NCBI GenBank assembly: GCA_004557455.1 | Contig: SFDX01000019.1 | Coordinates: 1-48,558 of the forward strand | Direction of reading: 5' to 3' | Source: Akkermansia muciniphila | Lineage (GTDB): Bacteria > Verrucomicrobiota > Verrucomicrobiia > Verrucomicrobiales > Akkermansiaceae | DNA length: 48,558 nt | In this document: piece by piece, positions 32,942 to 40,753 of the stretch | Position numbering within the stretch: position 1 is the stretch's first letter | How the letters are laid out: every line of letters begins with the position of its first letter | Program-made: the position numbers and the translations under genes | The notes under the pieces: generated by a model | Told to the model about the DNA's origin: nothing | The model's database searches: none | Seen by the model: the letters and a program-made list of their open reading frames with translations, nothing else

Positions 32942-34238
32942 CTATTCCGTCACCACTTCCTTTGCCGGGGAGGGACTCCGAGGCTGCATTCGCGTGCCGG
33001 GGGATAAGAGCATCTCGCACCGCGTGGCGATTCTGGGTGCCTTGGCGCAGGGCAGCATGCAGGTGCGTAACTTCCTGTGCAGCGAGGATTGCCTCAACAC
33101 GCTGCGGGCCATGCAGCAACTGGGTGCGCAGGTGCTGCCGGGGGATGCTCCGCAGAACTTCACGCTGGTGGGTACGGGGATGAACCCCACGGCTCCGGCG
33201 CATGATATTGACTGCGGTAACTCCGGCACGGGGATGCGTCTGATGGCGGGCGTGTTGGCCGCCCTGCCCTTCACCTCGCGCATGTTCGGGGACGAATCGC
33301 TGAGCAAGCGGCCGATGGGGCGCATCATTGCGCCGCTGGAGAAGATGGGGGCCGCCATCCTCGCCTGTGGCTCCAAGCCGGGCTGTGCGCCGCTGCAGAT
33401 TGAGGGGCGTGGACTCCGGCCCGTTCACTATGATTTGCCCATGGCCAGTGCCCAGGTGAAGAGTGCCGTGCTGCTGGCGGGCATGCTCTGCGAGGGGACA
33501 ACAAGCGTGCACCAACCGGCGATCACGCGTGACCACACAGAGCGGCTCTTCTCTCACTTCGGCATCCCTTACTCGGTTTCGGAGGACGGGCTCACCGTCT
33601 CGGTGCAGGGTCCGGCGGTGCCGCAGGCGCGGGATATCGTCATTCCCTCGGATATCTCGAGCGCGGCGTTCTGGCTGGTGGCGGGCAGCATCGTGCCGCA
33701 CAGTTGTATCACGCTCGAGGGGGTGGGGCTCAATCCCACTCGCCGCGCGGTTATCGATGTGCTGTTGCGTATGGGCGCGGATATCACCGTCACGAATGTT
33801 CACAGTGAGGGCGAGCCCTACGGCGACATCACGGTGCGCACGGCGCAGTTGCACGGCACGGATGTACGCAGGGAGGAGATTCCGAATCTCATCGACGAGA
33901 TCCCCGTGCTGTCCGTGGCGGCGGCTTTCGCAGAGGGTACAACGACCATTCGCAACGCGGCGGAGCTGCGGGTGAAGGAGAGTGACCGCATTGCTACCAC
34001 AGCGGATAACCTGCGCCGCATGGGCGGCTGCGTGCAGGAGTTCGAGGACGGTTTGGCCGTCACGGGCGGTGCTCCGCTGACGGGTTCGGAGTTGCCGAGT
34101 TATGCGGACCACCGTATCGCCATGTCGTTCTTGGTTGCGGGCTTGGCAGCCTCCGGCTCTACCACTCTGCATGATTGCGAAAACATCAACACATCCTACC
34201 CCGGTTTCGAGGCGCAGTTGCGTAGCCTGATTCACTGA
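32931..34238 (+). CDS. aroA: 3-phosphoshikimate 1-carboxyvinyltransferase (EPSP synthase)
   Basis: A 435-residue enzyme of normal length. Key motifs are P-G-D-K-S-I-S-H-R near residue 23, D-C-G-N-S-G-T-G-M-R-L, the K-R-P-M-G-R-I region, D-I-S-S-A-A-F-W-L-V-A-G, and R-V-K-E-S-D-R-I (as L-R-V-K-E-S-D-R-I). The enzyme joins phosphoenolpyruvate to shikimate 3-phosphate in aromatic amino-acid synthesis. The ATG at 32931, 11 nt inside the end of the parvulin gene, is the start that gives the usual N-terminus. dnaG begins 5 nt after its stop. Confidence 0.95.
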   Translation: MSSNYSVTTSFAGEGLRGCIRVPGDKSISHRVAILGALAQGSMQVRNFLCSEDCLNTLRAMQQLGAQVLPGDAPQNFTLVGTGMNPTAPAHDIDCGNSGTGMRLMAGVLAALPFTSRMFGDESLSKRPMGRIIAPLEKMGAAILACGSKPGCAPLQIEGRGLRPVHYDLPMASAQVKSAVLLAGMLCEGTTSVHQPAITRDHTERLFSHFGIPYSVSEDGLTVSVQGPAVPQARDIVIPSDISSAAFWLVAGSIVPHSCITLEGVGLNPTRRAVIDVLLRMGADITVTNVHSEGEPYGDITVRTAQLHGTDVRREEIPNLIDEIPVLSVAAAFAEGTTTIRNAAELRVKESDRIATTADNLRRMGGCVQEFEDGLAVTGGAPLTGSELPSYADHRIAMSFLVAGLAASGSTTLHDCENINTSYPGFEAQLRSLIH

Positions 34239-34243
34239 TAACC

Positions 34244-36118
34244 ATGGCCCGCATCACCCAGGAGTGCGCCGCGCGCATCAAGGCTTCTGCCGACATCGTG
34301 GAGATTGTCGGTAAGTATGTTCAACTGCGCCGCTCCGGTACCTCGTGGAAGGCCTGCTGCCCGTTTCATAACGAGAATACGCCGTCCTTTCATGTCACGC
34401 CTTCGCGCCAAACCTTCCATTGCTTCGGGTGCGGCGTGGGGGGGGATGCAATCCGCTTTCTCATGATGTATGAGAATCTGGATTACCCCACGGCTCTGCG
34501 GCGGCTGGCGGATATGAACGGTATACCCGTGCAGGAGGAGGATGAGGACCCGGGGGCGGCGGCCAGACGCAGGATGCGCAGTCTGGTGACGCAGGCCAAC
34601 ACGGTGGCTGCGGACTACTTCCACCGCCAGCTCTGCAAAAATCCGGCGGCAGACCATGCTCGGGCTTACCTCAAGGAGCGTGGGTTTAATATTGAAACGG
34701 CTAAGGCTTGGCAGCTCGGGTGGGCCCCGCCTTCCGAGGCGGATTTGGTGAACCGTGAGGCTGCACAGGGGCTGGATCGGCGCGTGATGACCGAGGCTTA
34801 TTTGTTAGCAAGTGGCCGGGGAGGCTCCTACCCTGTTTTCCGGGATCGTCTCATGTTCCCCATTCAGGATCTGCGCGGGGCCGTGGTGGGCTTCTCGGGG
34901 CGCGTTTTGCAGGGAAGCACGGATCCGCGAAAATATGTGAACACGGCGGAGACAGTCACTTTCCGCAAGGGGGAGCTGCTCTTCGGGCTCTACAAGGCGA
35001 CGAAACCTATTGCCACCGCCGGCATGCGCGTGGTGATCTGTGAGGGGCAGTTGGATGTTATCGCTTGCCACGAAAAGGCAGAGGTGCGGAATGCCGTGGC
35101 GGGGCTCGGCACGGCGTTCACCGATGAACACGCGCACATTCTGCGAAAGTACGCCAAGACGGCGGTGCTGTGCTACGACGGGGACAACGCAGGAATCAAG
35201 GCCTGCGAGAAAACCTACCGCAAGCTGGCCGCCGTGGGGCTGGAGGTGCTGCAGGCGGTGCTGCCGGAGGGGGAGGACCCGGACTCGCTGATCAAGTCAC
35301 AGGGGCCGGAGGCTCTGCGCGAGGCCATTGACTCGGCCCGCCCTTATCTGGAGGTGCGGGCACACCGGGAGCTGGCCCTCGCGGGTGATAACGCCTCTGC
35401 AAAATCGGCGGCGGTCTCTCGCATGGCGGACCTGGCGGCAGACATTGCTTCGGCGGCGGTGCGCGATATCGCGGTAACAGATCTGGCAACGCGCATGCAC
35501 GTGGGTCTGGAGACCTTCCGCAACACGGTCAACGAAATTCTCCGCGCTCGCCGTAACACCCCGCAGACCTCGGCTCCGAGTGCCATGCAGGAGGATGAAG
35601 CCGAGGGTGATGCGCTGGATGATGCCATCTCCCGCGATATGCCGCCGGCTATCCCGACGCGCCTTTGCCACCCTATGCGGAATATCATTTCCTACGCTCT
35701 CGGCTGTCGCGCTTTCCAAGATGCCTTGGTCGATCGCATTCAGGATCTCATGCCTGCTATCCAATCCCTCGGCGGTGGGGATATCCTGATGAAACTGCTG
35801 CAGTTTCTGCCGAATCCCGGGGATGAGGAGGCCCTCCTTGCTGTCACGCAACACCTGTCGCCGGAGGATACCCTGGCGCTGCGTAACATACAGCCGCAGG
35901 CGCTGCCGGAGTCCGTCATCCCCACAGCGCTGGAGGACTGCATCTCTGCCGTCTCGCTGGAGACTCTGCGCATGCGGGTCGACTACCTGCGCTCCTTAGC
36001 CGCCGTCCCGAATCAATCCCCGGACATTTCGCGCCGGGCCTTGCAGGAAATCACGCATCTGACGGCTCTCATCGCCTCCGGTATGTCCGCGGGTTCGTCT
36101 TCTACCGGCAAGGGGTGA
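34244..36118 (+). CDS. dnaG: DNA primase
   Basis: A 624-residue DnaG. The CHC2 zinc site is C39-x2-H42-x17-C60-x2-C63. The catalytic core and TOPRIM domain follow, with E-G-Q-L-D near residue 267 and Y-D312-G-D314-N-A-G. The C-terminal ~200 residues, which would contact the replicative helicase, are divergent and include an acidic linker near 440-460. It makes RNA primers at the replication fork. It lies in a parvulin-aroA-dnaG run, not with rpsU and rpoD as in E. coli. A short GGGGTG...CACCCC hairpin (36112-36136) spans its stop and is a weak terminator candidate. The IS element begins about 110 nt downstream. Confidence 0.95.
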   Translation: MARITQECAARIKASADIVEIVGKYVQLRRSGTSWKACCPFHNENTPSFHVTPSRQTFHCFGCGVGGDAIRFLMMYENLDYPTALRRLADMNGIPVQEEDEDPGAAARRRMRSLVTQANTVAADYFHRQLCKNPAADHARAYLKERGFNIETAKAWQLGWAPPSEADLVNREAAQGLDRRVMTEAYLLASGRGGSYPVFRDRLMFPIQDLRGAVVGFSGRVLQGSTDPRKYVNTAETVTFRKGELLFGLYKATKPIATAGMRVVICEGQLDVIACHEKAEVRNAVAGLGTAFTDEHAHILRKYAKTAVLCYDGDNAGIKACEKTYRKLAAVGLEVLQAVLPEGEDPDSLIKSQGPEALREAIDSARPYLEVRAHRELALAGDNASAKSAAVSRMADLAADIASAAVRDIAVTDLATRMHVGLETFRNTVNEILRARRNTPQTSAPSAMQEDEAEGDALDDAISRDMPPAIPTRLCHPMRNIISYALGCRAFQDALVDRIQDLMPAIQSLGGGDILMKLLQFLPNPGDEEALLAVTQHLSPEDTLALRNIQPQALPESVIPTALEDCISAVSLETLRMRVDYLRSLAAVPNQSPDISRRALQEITHLTALIASGMSAGSSSTGKG

Positions 36119-36228
36119 AACACGGAAGAACACCCCCTGCCCGGAGACACGCCTGTTAGGATGCAGGAGTATGAATACTTGCTTCGTTTATTAAATCCTG
36201 AACAACAGATACCCACTGATGCCCTAAC

Positions 36229-36330
36229 TATGGTGGTGCCAATTTTCAAGACATTTCGAGCAAACAGGCTTGATTGAGTCAGTCTGATGGGCTGCAATAC
36301 ACCGAAATTACCATCATGAGTAAGACACAT
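36229..36330 (+). repeat. IS left-end repeat, copy 1
   Basis: 102 bp at the left end of the IS, about 93% identical (roughly seven substitutions, no gaps) to 39366-39467. It contains an outward-to-inward promoter and an ATG at 36316. Confidence 0.88.
36270..36298 (+). promoter_or_regulatory. Transposase promoter in the IS left end
   Basis: -35 TTGATT at 36270-36275, 17-nt spacer, -10 TGCAAT at 36293-36298. The solo copy has the better -10 TACAAT. Confidence 0.5.
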
Positions 36331-36344
36331 AAACGCCCGCGGCC

Positions 36345-36608
36345 ATGAAGGAAGAGGTCGCATGGCAAGCCACTCTCGGTCAGAATACCGATGAACAGAT
36401 TGCCTCCGAGTACCAAATCAGCGTTTCGCTGGTTCAGCAATGGAGAGATGAGGGAAAGGCCGCTTTTTCCGGGGCCTTTCGGAGCACGCAGAACGATGCA
36501 AAAATGAAGAAGCTGCTGCAAGAGAATGAACACCTCAAGAGTGCCCTCTGCAAGCGTGAACTTGAGCTGGAGTGGCTATCAAAAAAATGGAAGGAGCTTG
36601 CCCGGTGA
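36345..36608 (+). CDS. IS3-family transposase OrfA
   Basis: An 87-residue helix-turn-helix protein: E-E-V-A-W-Q-A-T-L-G-Q-N-T-D-E-Q-I-A, V-S-L-V-Q-Q-W-R-D-E-G, then a leucine-zipper-like segment M-K-K-L-L-Q-E-N-E-H-L-K. It binds the element ends and dimerises. An upstream ATG at 36316 opens MSKTHKRPRP and then meets a stop at 36346, one frame off. IS3 OrfA proteins usually begin with such a basic stretch (K-x-x-R-P-R) and continue into the helix-turn-helix, so the present N-terminus may be frameshifted; alternatively translation starts at 36345. A -1 slippage at A7 (36580-36586 by eye) fuses it to OrfB. Confidence 0.82.
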   Translation: MKEEVAWQATLGQNTDEQIASEYQISVSLVQQWRDEGKAAFSGAFRSTQNDAKMKKLLQENEHLKSALCKRELELEWLSKKWKELAR

Positions 36609-37495
36609 GGGAACGGTACAAGCTCCTCGAAGAAGAGGATCCCTCAATCGACAGAAAGAAACAGTGTAAACTGCTAAATATATCTCGGACGGGCAGCTAC
36701 TACAAAGCTCATACGCGAGGGATTCCCGAGAGCCTGGAAAAGGCCGTGAAGGAGCTCTATGATCAGGATCCCTGCACAGGAATCAGAAAGTTGCTTGTTC
36801 TCTTGCGGCGAGATTATGGTCTCAAAGTCGGGAGAAGGAAGATCGAGCATTGCAGACGCAAACTCGGCATTCGGACAATATACAGCCATCCGGATACGAG
36901 TGCTCCGGCGAAGGGCGAAAAAGCCAAGCGTGACAGGTATCCTTACCTTCTGAAGGAGATGACGAAGATTGCAGTCGATGAGGTGTGGACAAGTGATATT
37001 ACCTATCTGCAGATAGGGCAAAAGAATATCTACTTGTGTTGCATTATGGACTGGGCAAGTCGGGAAATTCTCTCCTTCAGCATAGGGGAGAGGATGGACG
37101 TTTCATTGTGTCTGCGTGCATTGGAGCGAGCCATCGATACGGGTCGAAAACCGCAGATTTTTAATACAGACCAGGGCAGTCAATATACATCGAAAGCATG
37201 GATTGAGGCTCTGGAGAAACGAGGCATAAAAATCAGCATGGACAGCAAAGGGAGATGGGCGGACAATATACCCATGGAACGCTTTTGGAGAACAATCAAA
37301 TACGATTGTTACTTTATCAATGAGTTCCGCACTATAGGAGAACTGATCGGAATGACCGCGTGGTGGATAACGTATTATAACCGAATGCGTCCTCATGCCT
37401 CACTCCGATACGACACCCCTTCGCGTGTGTCACAGGCGGCCGGGGTCCCCCCGGCGGCGGACTTTTTTGCAATTACGTCGCGAAAAAAGAGTTGA
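36572..37495 (+). CDS. IS3-family transposase OrfB (DDE integrase)
   Basis: A 307-residue protein in the -1 frame relative to OrfA. The HTH_21 region has the typical Y-D-Q-D-P-C-T-G-I-R-K-L, R-K-I-E-H-C-R-R-K-L-G-I and the basic K-A-K-R-D-R-Y. The DDE triad is intact: V-W-T-S-D-I-T-Y, F-N-T-D-Q-G-S-Q-Y-T-S, and M-E-R-F-W-R-T-I-K with normal spacing after the second Asp. It is made as an OrfAB fusion by frameshifting and catalyses transposition. The stop codon lies inside the right inverted repeat, which also holds a TTGACA box. The catalytic part shows no damage, so the element may still be active if OrfA is functional. Confidence 0.93.
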   Translation: MAIKKMEGACPVRERYKLLEEEDPSIDRKKQCKLLNISRTGSYYKAHTRGIPESLEKAVKELYDQDPCTGIRKLLVLLRRDYGLKVGRRKIEHCRRKLGIRTIYSHPDTSAPAKGEKAKRDRYPYLLKEMTKIAVDEVWTSDITYLQIGQKNIYLCCIMDWASREILSFSIGERMDVSLCLRALERAIDTGRKPQIFNTDQGSQYTSKAWIEALEKRGIKISMDSKGRWADNIPMERFWRTIKYDCYFINEFRTIGELIGMTAWWITYYNRMRPHASLRYDTPSRVSQAAGVPPAADFFAITSRKKS

Positions 37496-37521
37496 CAAGT
37501 ACTACCCGAACATGAGATAAT
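37492..37521 (+). promoter_or_regulatory. Hybrid outward promoter at the IS right end
   Basis: -35 TTGACA at 37492-37497 lies in the IS right end (overlapping the OrfB stop). An 18-nt spacer spans the junction and -10 GATAAT at 37516-37521 lies in flanking DNA. It points at the small ORF (37602) and the membrane protein (37714). Confidence 0.55.
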
Positions 37522-37601
37522 CACCCCCGCACACGAATCCGGAATTAGCCCGGGTGGGTGTGTCAGAGAAAGGTACACACCTTATCGTTTATCCCGAAGA
37601 A

Positions 37602-37712
37602 ATGAACATCGTCGAAAGCACCCGCACAAGAAATTTGCTCCCGGCTGACACGGCGGGGGATAGCGGGGACATGTCTGTACCTGAGCTAAAGTTATTCAAG
37701 CCATGCGATTAA
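37602..37712 (+). CDS. Possible 36-residue peptide
   Basis: An ATG-initiated frame of 36 residues beginning MNIVESTRTRNLLPA and ending just 1 nt before the ATG of the membrane protein at 37714. Tight spacing is the only support; there is no recognised homology and no clear ribosome-binding site. It could be a leader peptide or chance. Confidence 0.25.
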   Translation: MNIVESTRTRNLLPADTAGDSGDMSVPELKLFKPCD

Positions 37713-37713
37713 C

Positions 37714-38607
37714 ATGAACACGAAATTAGATTGCGTGTCTCCGGGCGCACTTGTCGCGATGTACCTCTTCATCGGTTTTTTGACACTCGTACTTATCTGT
37801 TGTTGGCAGACGAACATCGAAGGAGGTAGCGTATTGCTTTCGTATGTTCAAGCGAAAAGAGTTGTTCAAGGTGAGCTCGAACAAATACAGGACCTTAACA
37901 GATCGGGAGAGATTCGTAAAATCGGGTTTAATGATGAACGAGGGAATAAAAGGTATTTTATGTATCATCGTCATCAAGGAGAATCCGGTAAGTTGCCGGG
38001 AGTATCCGGATCCGGTAAGTTGTTAGGAATGCCTCTTTATTTCTACATCACAAACGAAGGTATCATACTGAAAAACCAAATGCCGAACTATGTTTTTTTT
38101 GGGGGTATTACGTTATTTTTATCTCTGGTATTCTCCTATCTCTATTTCGTTATAATGAGCCGTGTACATACTCTTCGATTCGACTGCGAAGTGCGCAGCA
38201 AGAAAAGTCAATACACGCTGAATCTGTTAAAATACGTGATGTTTGCTCTGAGTGTCGCAGCCGTTGTATCAGCTGCAAAAAGCGTGCATATGGATTTTTT
38301 CCTCCCCGAAGATAAAGCTCATGTGATATCCGTAGAAGGTGGCTGTGAACAGCACTATCGTATAAAGGCATTTGCTCCGTCAACGAGAACCGAATTTGAA
38401 GCGGATTGGTCTTCCTTCAATGGCGCCAGCCCTGCTACGGGTCAGGAGGTTAATATATGTTACCCCAAAAATTCGGAACCTGTATTTGCAAAACATACAT
38501 CCGATAAGATAGGCTCGGTTGTCCTGCTGTTCTTCGTTTTAGCCTACTTGTATTTTTCGTCCGTAGTCCTGATCAGGAGTCGGATTCAGTGCAGGCAATC
38601 TTGTTAG
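37714..38607 (+). CDS. DUF3592-like membrane protein (orphan)
   Basis: A 297-residue AT-richer gene. It has about four hydrophobic segments (near residues 10-29, 125-147, 172-190 and 266-287) and two soluble parts. The second soluble part ends in a pattern like DUF3592 proteins (G-Q-E-V-N-I-C-Y-P-K-N-S-E-P, followed by a TM segment), in which an extracytoplasmic domain is flanked by TM helices. That assignment is tentative and the function of DUF3592 is unknown. The gene may be driven by the hybrid promoter at the IS end. Base and codon use (AAA, TTT, TAT) differ from the core genes around it, a sign of transfer. Confidence 0.68.
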   Translation: MNTKLDCVSPGALVAMYLFIGFLTLVLICCWQTNIEGGSVLLSYVQAKRVVQGELEQIQDLNRSGEIRKIGFNDERGNKRYFMYHRHQGESGKLPGVSGSGKLLGMPLYFYITNEGIILKNQMPNYVFFGGITLFLSLVFSYLYFVIMSRVHTLRFDCEVRSKKSQYTLNLLKYVMFALSVAAVVSAAKSVHMDFFLPEDKAHVISVEGGCEQHYRIKAFAPSTRTEFEADWSSFNGASPATGQEVNICYPKNSEPVFAKHTSDKIGSVVLLFFVLAYLYFSSVVLIRSRIQCRQSC

Positions 38608-38921
38608 CAGAATTAGGATAATGATATCATGAGGCATGTCGGATTACAACGGTGGAGCGGACTGAAAAGCTCGAGCGGCTACTCGATCTCCGTGAATACA
38701 TCAACAACTTTCAACTTGACAAAATGTGTCGCAGAGGTGAATAAGCCTCCGACAAAATGCGAGCGTTGCCGCACTTTGCTGTTGACAAGACACAGAAGAG
38801 GCGTAAAATGACACCCGAAAGCACAGATCCGGGCACCTGCACGCTGTCGCGCCGGGGAGACACGCGCAACGATAGCTTCGTGCACAGCGACCGAGGCGCA
38901 TTCACTTTGGGGCAGAGAGAA
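38608..38921. other. Intergenic stretch with decayed coding sequence and a promoter
   Basis: No full gene. One frame, beginning with a GTG at about 38652 and ending near 38743, reads as a 30-residue coiled-coil-like fragment (V-E-R-T-E-K-L-E-R-L-L-D-L-R-E-Y), which looks like the remains of a real protein. A promoter follows at 38782-38809. The segment after it is more GC-rich than the flanking island. Confidence 0.4.
38782..38809 (+). promoter_or_regulatory. Promoter upstream of the small accessory ORFs
   Basis: -35 TTGACA at 38782-38787, 16-nt spacer, -10 TAAAAT at 38804-38809. The in-frame ATG at 38808 overlaps the -10 box and cannot be the start used from here. Confidence 0.55.
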
Positions 38922-39044
38922 ATGAGATTTGGATATCCTGTCGTGTCTTATTCTATTGAAGCCCAACGGTACGATGTCAACGGCATTGATGCCGGCGATG
39001 CGTGTGGCTTGTGTTTGAATCAGGAAACCATTATGAACAAATGA
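38922..39044 (+). CDS. Small ORF, possible fragment of a DUF3592-like gene
   Basis: A 40-residue frame starting M-R-F-G-Y-P-V-V-S-Y-S-I after GAGAGA (an earlier start at 38808 is also possible). The sequence pattern, a beta-rich V-V-S-Y-S-I-E-A-Q-R-Y-D-V, recalls the soluble part of DUF3592 proteins such as the one at 37714, so it may be the remains of a duplicated gene. Its stop overlaps the next ATG (ATGA at 39041). Weakly supported. Confidence 0.3.
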   Translation: MRFGYPVVSYSIEAQRYDVNGIDAGDACGLCLNQETIMNK

Positions 39045-39325
39045 AAAAGTTTCTGCTTATTTCCACCTTAATGATTTTCGCTGCAATTGCCGCAGAGTTA
39101 TTTTACAGATACCCATGTAATTACGGGTATAACTTTCTTTATCACGTATGTGTTCTGATTTATATTTTCTTAATATCATTGACAAGCAGAGAATATATGG
39201 TTATTACCATTATGTCTTTAATTGCTTTTGTGTTGATATGGTTAATAACTTATTACAATATAGGACTCGACTACGAAACGTGGTATGAAAGAGGTATGCC
39301 TGAATGGGGGGAGGTAAGAAGGTAA
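39041..39325 (+). CDS. Small three-TM membrane protein (orphan)
   Basis: A 94-residue hydrophobic protein: MKKFLLISTLMIFAAIAAEL, then segments around Y-N-F-L-Y-H-V-C-V-L-I-Y-I-F-L-I-S-L and I-T-I-M-S-L-I-A-F-V-L-I-W-L-I, ending in a charged tail. No family recognised. The start at 39041 forms an ATGA overlap with the preceding small ORF. AT-rich like the rest of the island. A transferred, lineage-specific gene is likely; it could be part of a toxin-immunity or phage-defence pair, but nothing in the sequence shows that. Confidence 0.55.
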   Translation: MKKFLLISTLMIFAAIAAELFYRYPCNYGYNFLYHVCVLIYIFLISLTSREYMVITIMSLIAFVLIWLITYYNIGLDYETWYERGMPEWGEVRR

Positions 39326-39365
39326 TTCGGCTGCGGCTGTCTACCCGGCAGCAACCTGTTGCAAA

Positions 39366-39467
39366 TATGGTGGTGCCGATTTTCAAGACATTCCGAGTAA
39401 ACAGGCTTGATTGAGTCATTCTGATGGGCTACAATACACCGAAGTTACCATCATGAGTAAGATACAT
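39366..39467 (+). repeat. IS left-end repeat, copy 2 (solo remnant)
   Basis: About 93% identical over 102 bp to the left end of the IS at 36229-36330 and in the same orientation. It keeps the promoter and the transposase start codon (MSKIH...), after which homology stops abruptly. Confidence 0.88.
39407..39435 (+). promoter_or_regulatory. Promoter retained in the solo IS end
   Basis: -35 TTGATT at 39407-39412, 17-nt spacer, -10 TACAAT at 39430-39435. It transcribes toward the 137-bp repeat and the gene at 39785. Confidence 0.5.
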
Positions 39468-39592
39468 GGTGATGTAAGAGTATGTCCGTAAAGACAGGGC
39501 GCATATTTACTATCCGTGATTTTTTCTTCTTCAAAAATCTCGCGCTCTCCCAAGCCAGCAATGCAGTCGAGCCTCGGTACACGGCTGCATTG

Positions 39593-39729
39593 CCCGGAAA
39601 AAGCCGGAGGGATTCAGCCACCGGCTGTATTCTGTTCACAAACAGAAAGAGAACACCGAGACTGAACCCACCGAGCACACCACATGGACCGACATCGTCG
39701 AAGGTGGTCATAAAATCCGGCGGAGGGGC
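39593..39729. repeat. 137-bp direct repeat, copy 1
   Basis: Nearly identical to 40754-40891: two substitutions and one inserted A. A stem TTCTGTT / AACAGAA with a 4-nt loop (39630-39647) is conserved, the insertion in copy 2 falling in its loop. A second stem GCCGG / CCGGC (39603-39607 and 39621-39625) precedes it. Each copy ends about 10-20 bp before the -35 box of the following gene. Confidence 0.92.
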
Positions 39730-39746
39730 GAATTTTTCTGTGGCTC

Positions 39747-39775
39747 TTGACTTTAGGATTTCCTTATGATACAAT
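39747..39775 (+). promoter_or_regulatory. Promoter of the orphan secreted protein
   Basis: -35 TTGACT at 39747-39752, 17-nt spacer, -10 TACAAT at 39770-39775. The ATG at 39785 is 9 nt away. Confidence 0.62.
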
Positions 39776-39784
39776 TAGCGGGTC

Positions 39785-40717
39785 ATGAGTATGTTTCATT
39801 TGTTTCTGTATACTTCTGTTCTTGCTTCGTTAAATACGGGATGCATCGGGTTTAATACAATTTCAAAAACATTTCCTAATGAGGTATATAATCTGATAGT
39901 TCAACAAGTTGAAGAAATGTCAGCCAATGAGGTCCTATGGGAGGGAGAAATGGAGAATACCGTAGACCATTACCTAAATACAAAAGTTTTTGCTCAGCGT
40001 TGCCCGGATGGTGGCCTATCGTATAATTTCAGCATGAGTAAACAGCCATGCGGCGGATGGATTGTAAAAACAGAAATTGATTTAATAGGAGATAGTGAAA
40101 AAGAAATCGTATGGCAAGTTATTACCCCTGATTCCGGTTGCATAAATTATTTGAACAACGTATTAGTTTATACAAAGTCCGGCGATTTTTTATTCCACGC
40201 TCCACCTCAAATTATTTTTTCCGAAAAACTCGAGAGGTGTTCTCGAGGCGTAGTATTTAATAGTACGCCAACACGTTACGAATTTTCACTGATTGGTGCT
40301 GACGAATGGCTTGTGAATTCTGATGGCGTTGTAATGCACAGCTATGATGTCAGAGATAAATTGAATACTGAGACGGGAGAATTTTCGATTCCCGGGATAA
40401 TACAAGTTACGGAGCGCCGGTATACGCCACAGGGAGTTCATACCAGTCAGGAGAGTTATGAACCCATATCAGAGCAATATCCAAATTTGAGGAAAATTAT
40501 AAGCTCTATAGAAAGAAGCGCTCCGAAAGATAGGACTGAATCTTTGCATCATGTTTCTCCATTGGTACATGCGGCTACGACAACCTCTCCAATTTGGATA
40601 AGTGGAAGATTCCCCATTGAGGAATTGATGAAAAAGTGGGTTTCGGAGAATGATATGCATCTTCGACATATTCAGAGTTATACAGCAAGACGGTTCCTTG
40701 AACAGTTAAAGCAATAA
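39785..40717 (+). CDS. Orphan secreted protein, possible lipoprotein
   Basis: A 310-residue AT-rich gene. The N-terminus (MSMFHLFLYTSVLASLNTGC) is a signal peptide. The L-N-T-G-C20 resembles a lipobox, though Asn at -3 is unusual, so lipidation is uncertain. The mature part is mixed alpha/beta with no recognised domain. It is flanked on both sides by the 137-bp direct repeat, so gene and repeat together look like a duplicated or inserted cassette of about 1.16 kb. Promoter and ATG spacing imply a near-leaderless mRNA. Codon use is unlike the core genes around it. Confidence 0.72.
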   Translation: MSMFHLFLYTSVLASLNTGCIGFNTISKTFPNEVYNLIVQQVEEMSANEVLWEGEMENTVDHYLNTKVFAQRCPDGGLSYNFSMSKQPCGGWIVKTEIDLIGDSEKEIVWQVITPDSGCINYLNNVLVYTKSGDFLFHAPPQIIFSEKLERCSRGVVFNSTPTRYEFSLIGADEWLVNSDGVVMHSYDVRDKLNTETGEFSIPGIIQVTERRYTPQGVHTSQESYEPISEQYPNLRKIISSIERSAPKDRTESLHHVSPLVHAATTTSPIWISGRFPIEELMKKWVSENDMHLRHIQSYTARRFLEQLKQ

Positions 40718-40753
40718 TTAAAGTGTACTATATTTCTGAAAATTTTAGTATTA

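Larger units (their letters stand above)
36231..37507 (+). mobile_element. IS3-family insertion sequence
   Basis: About 1.28 kb. It encodes OrfA and OrfB in overlapping frames with a run of seven A as frameshift site. The left end reads TGGTGGTGCC (36231-36240). The right end, read inward on the minus strand, is GGGTAGTAC (37507-37499), giving an imperfect inverted repeat of the form GGT(G/A)GT(G/A)C. The exact ends are set by eye and no clear target duplication is seen (flanks CTA and GAA). A second copy of its left end lies at 39366-39467 in the same orientation. Confidence 0.85.
39326..39784. other. Gene-free stretch with IS-end remnant and repeat
   Basis: Contains the solo IS left end (39366-39467), an inverted repeat CAATGCAG / CTGCATTG (39559-39566 and 39585-39592), the 137-bp repeat copy 1 (39593-39729) and the promoter of the next gene. 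Open frames across it on both strands look like by-products of the repeat. Confidence 0.6.

Noticed and set aside
39451..39774. 107-codon minus frame and 95-codon plus frame over the 137-bp repeat
   Set aside because: Both strands are open over the repeat and the same frames recur only because the DNA repeats; no start, codon-bias or homology support. A coding role is not excluded.
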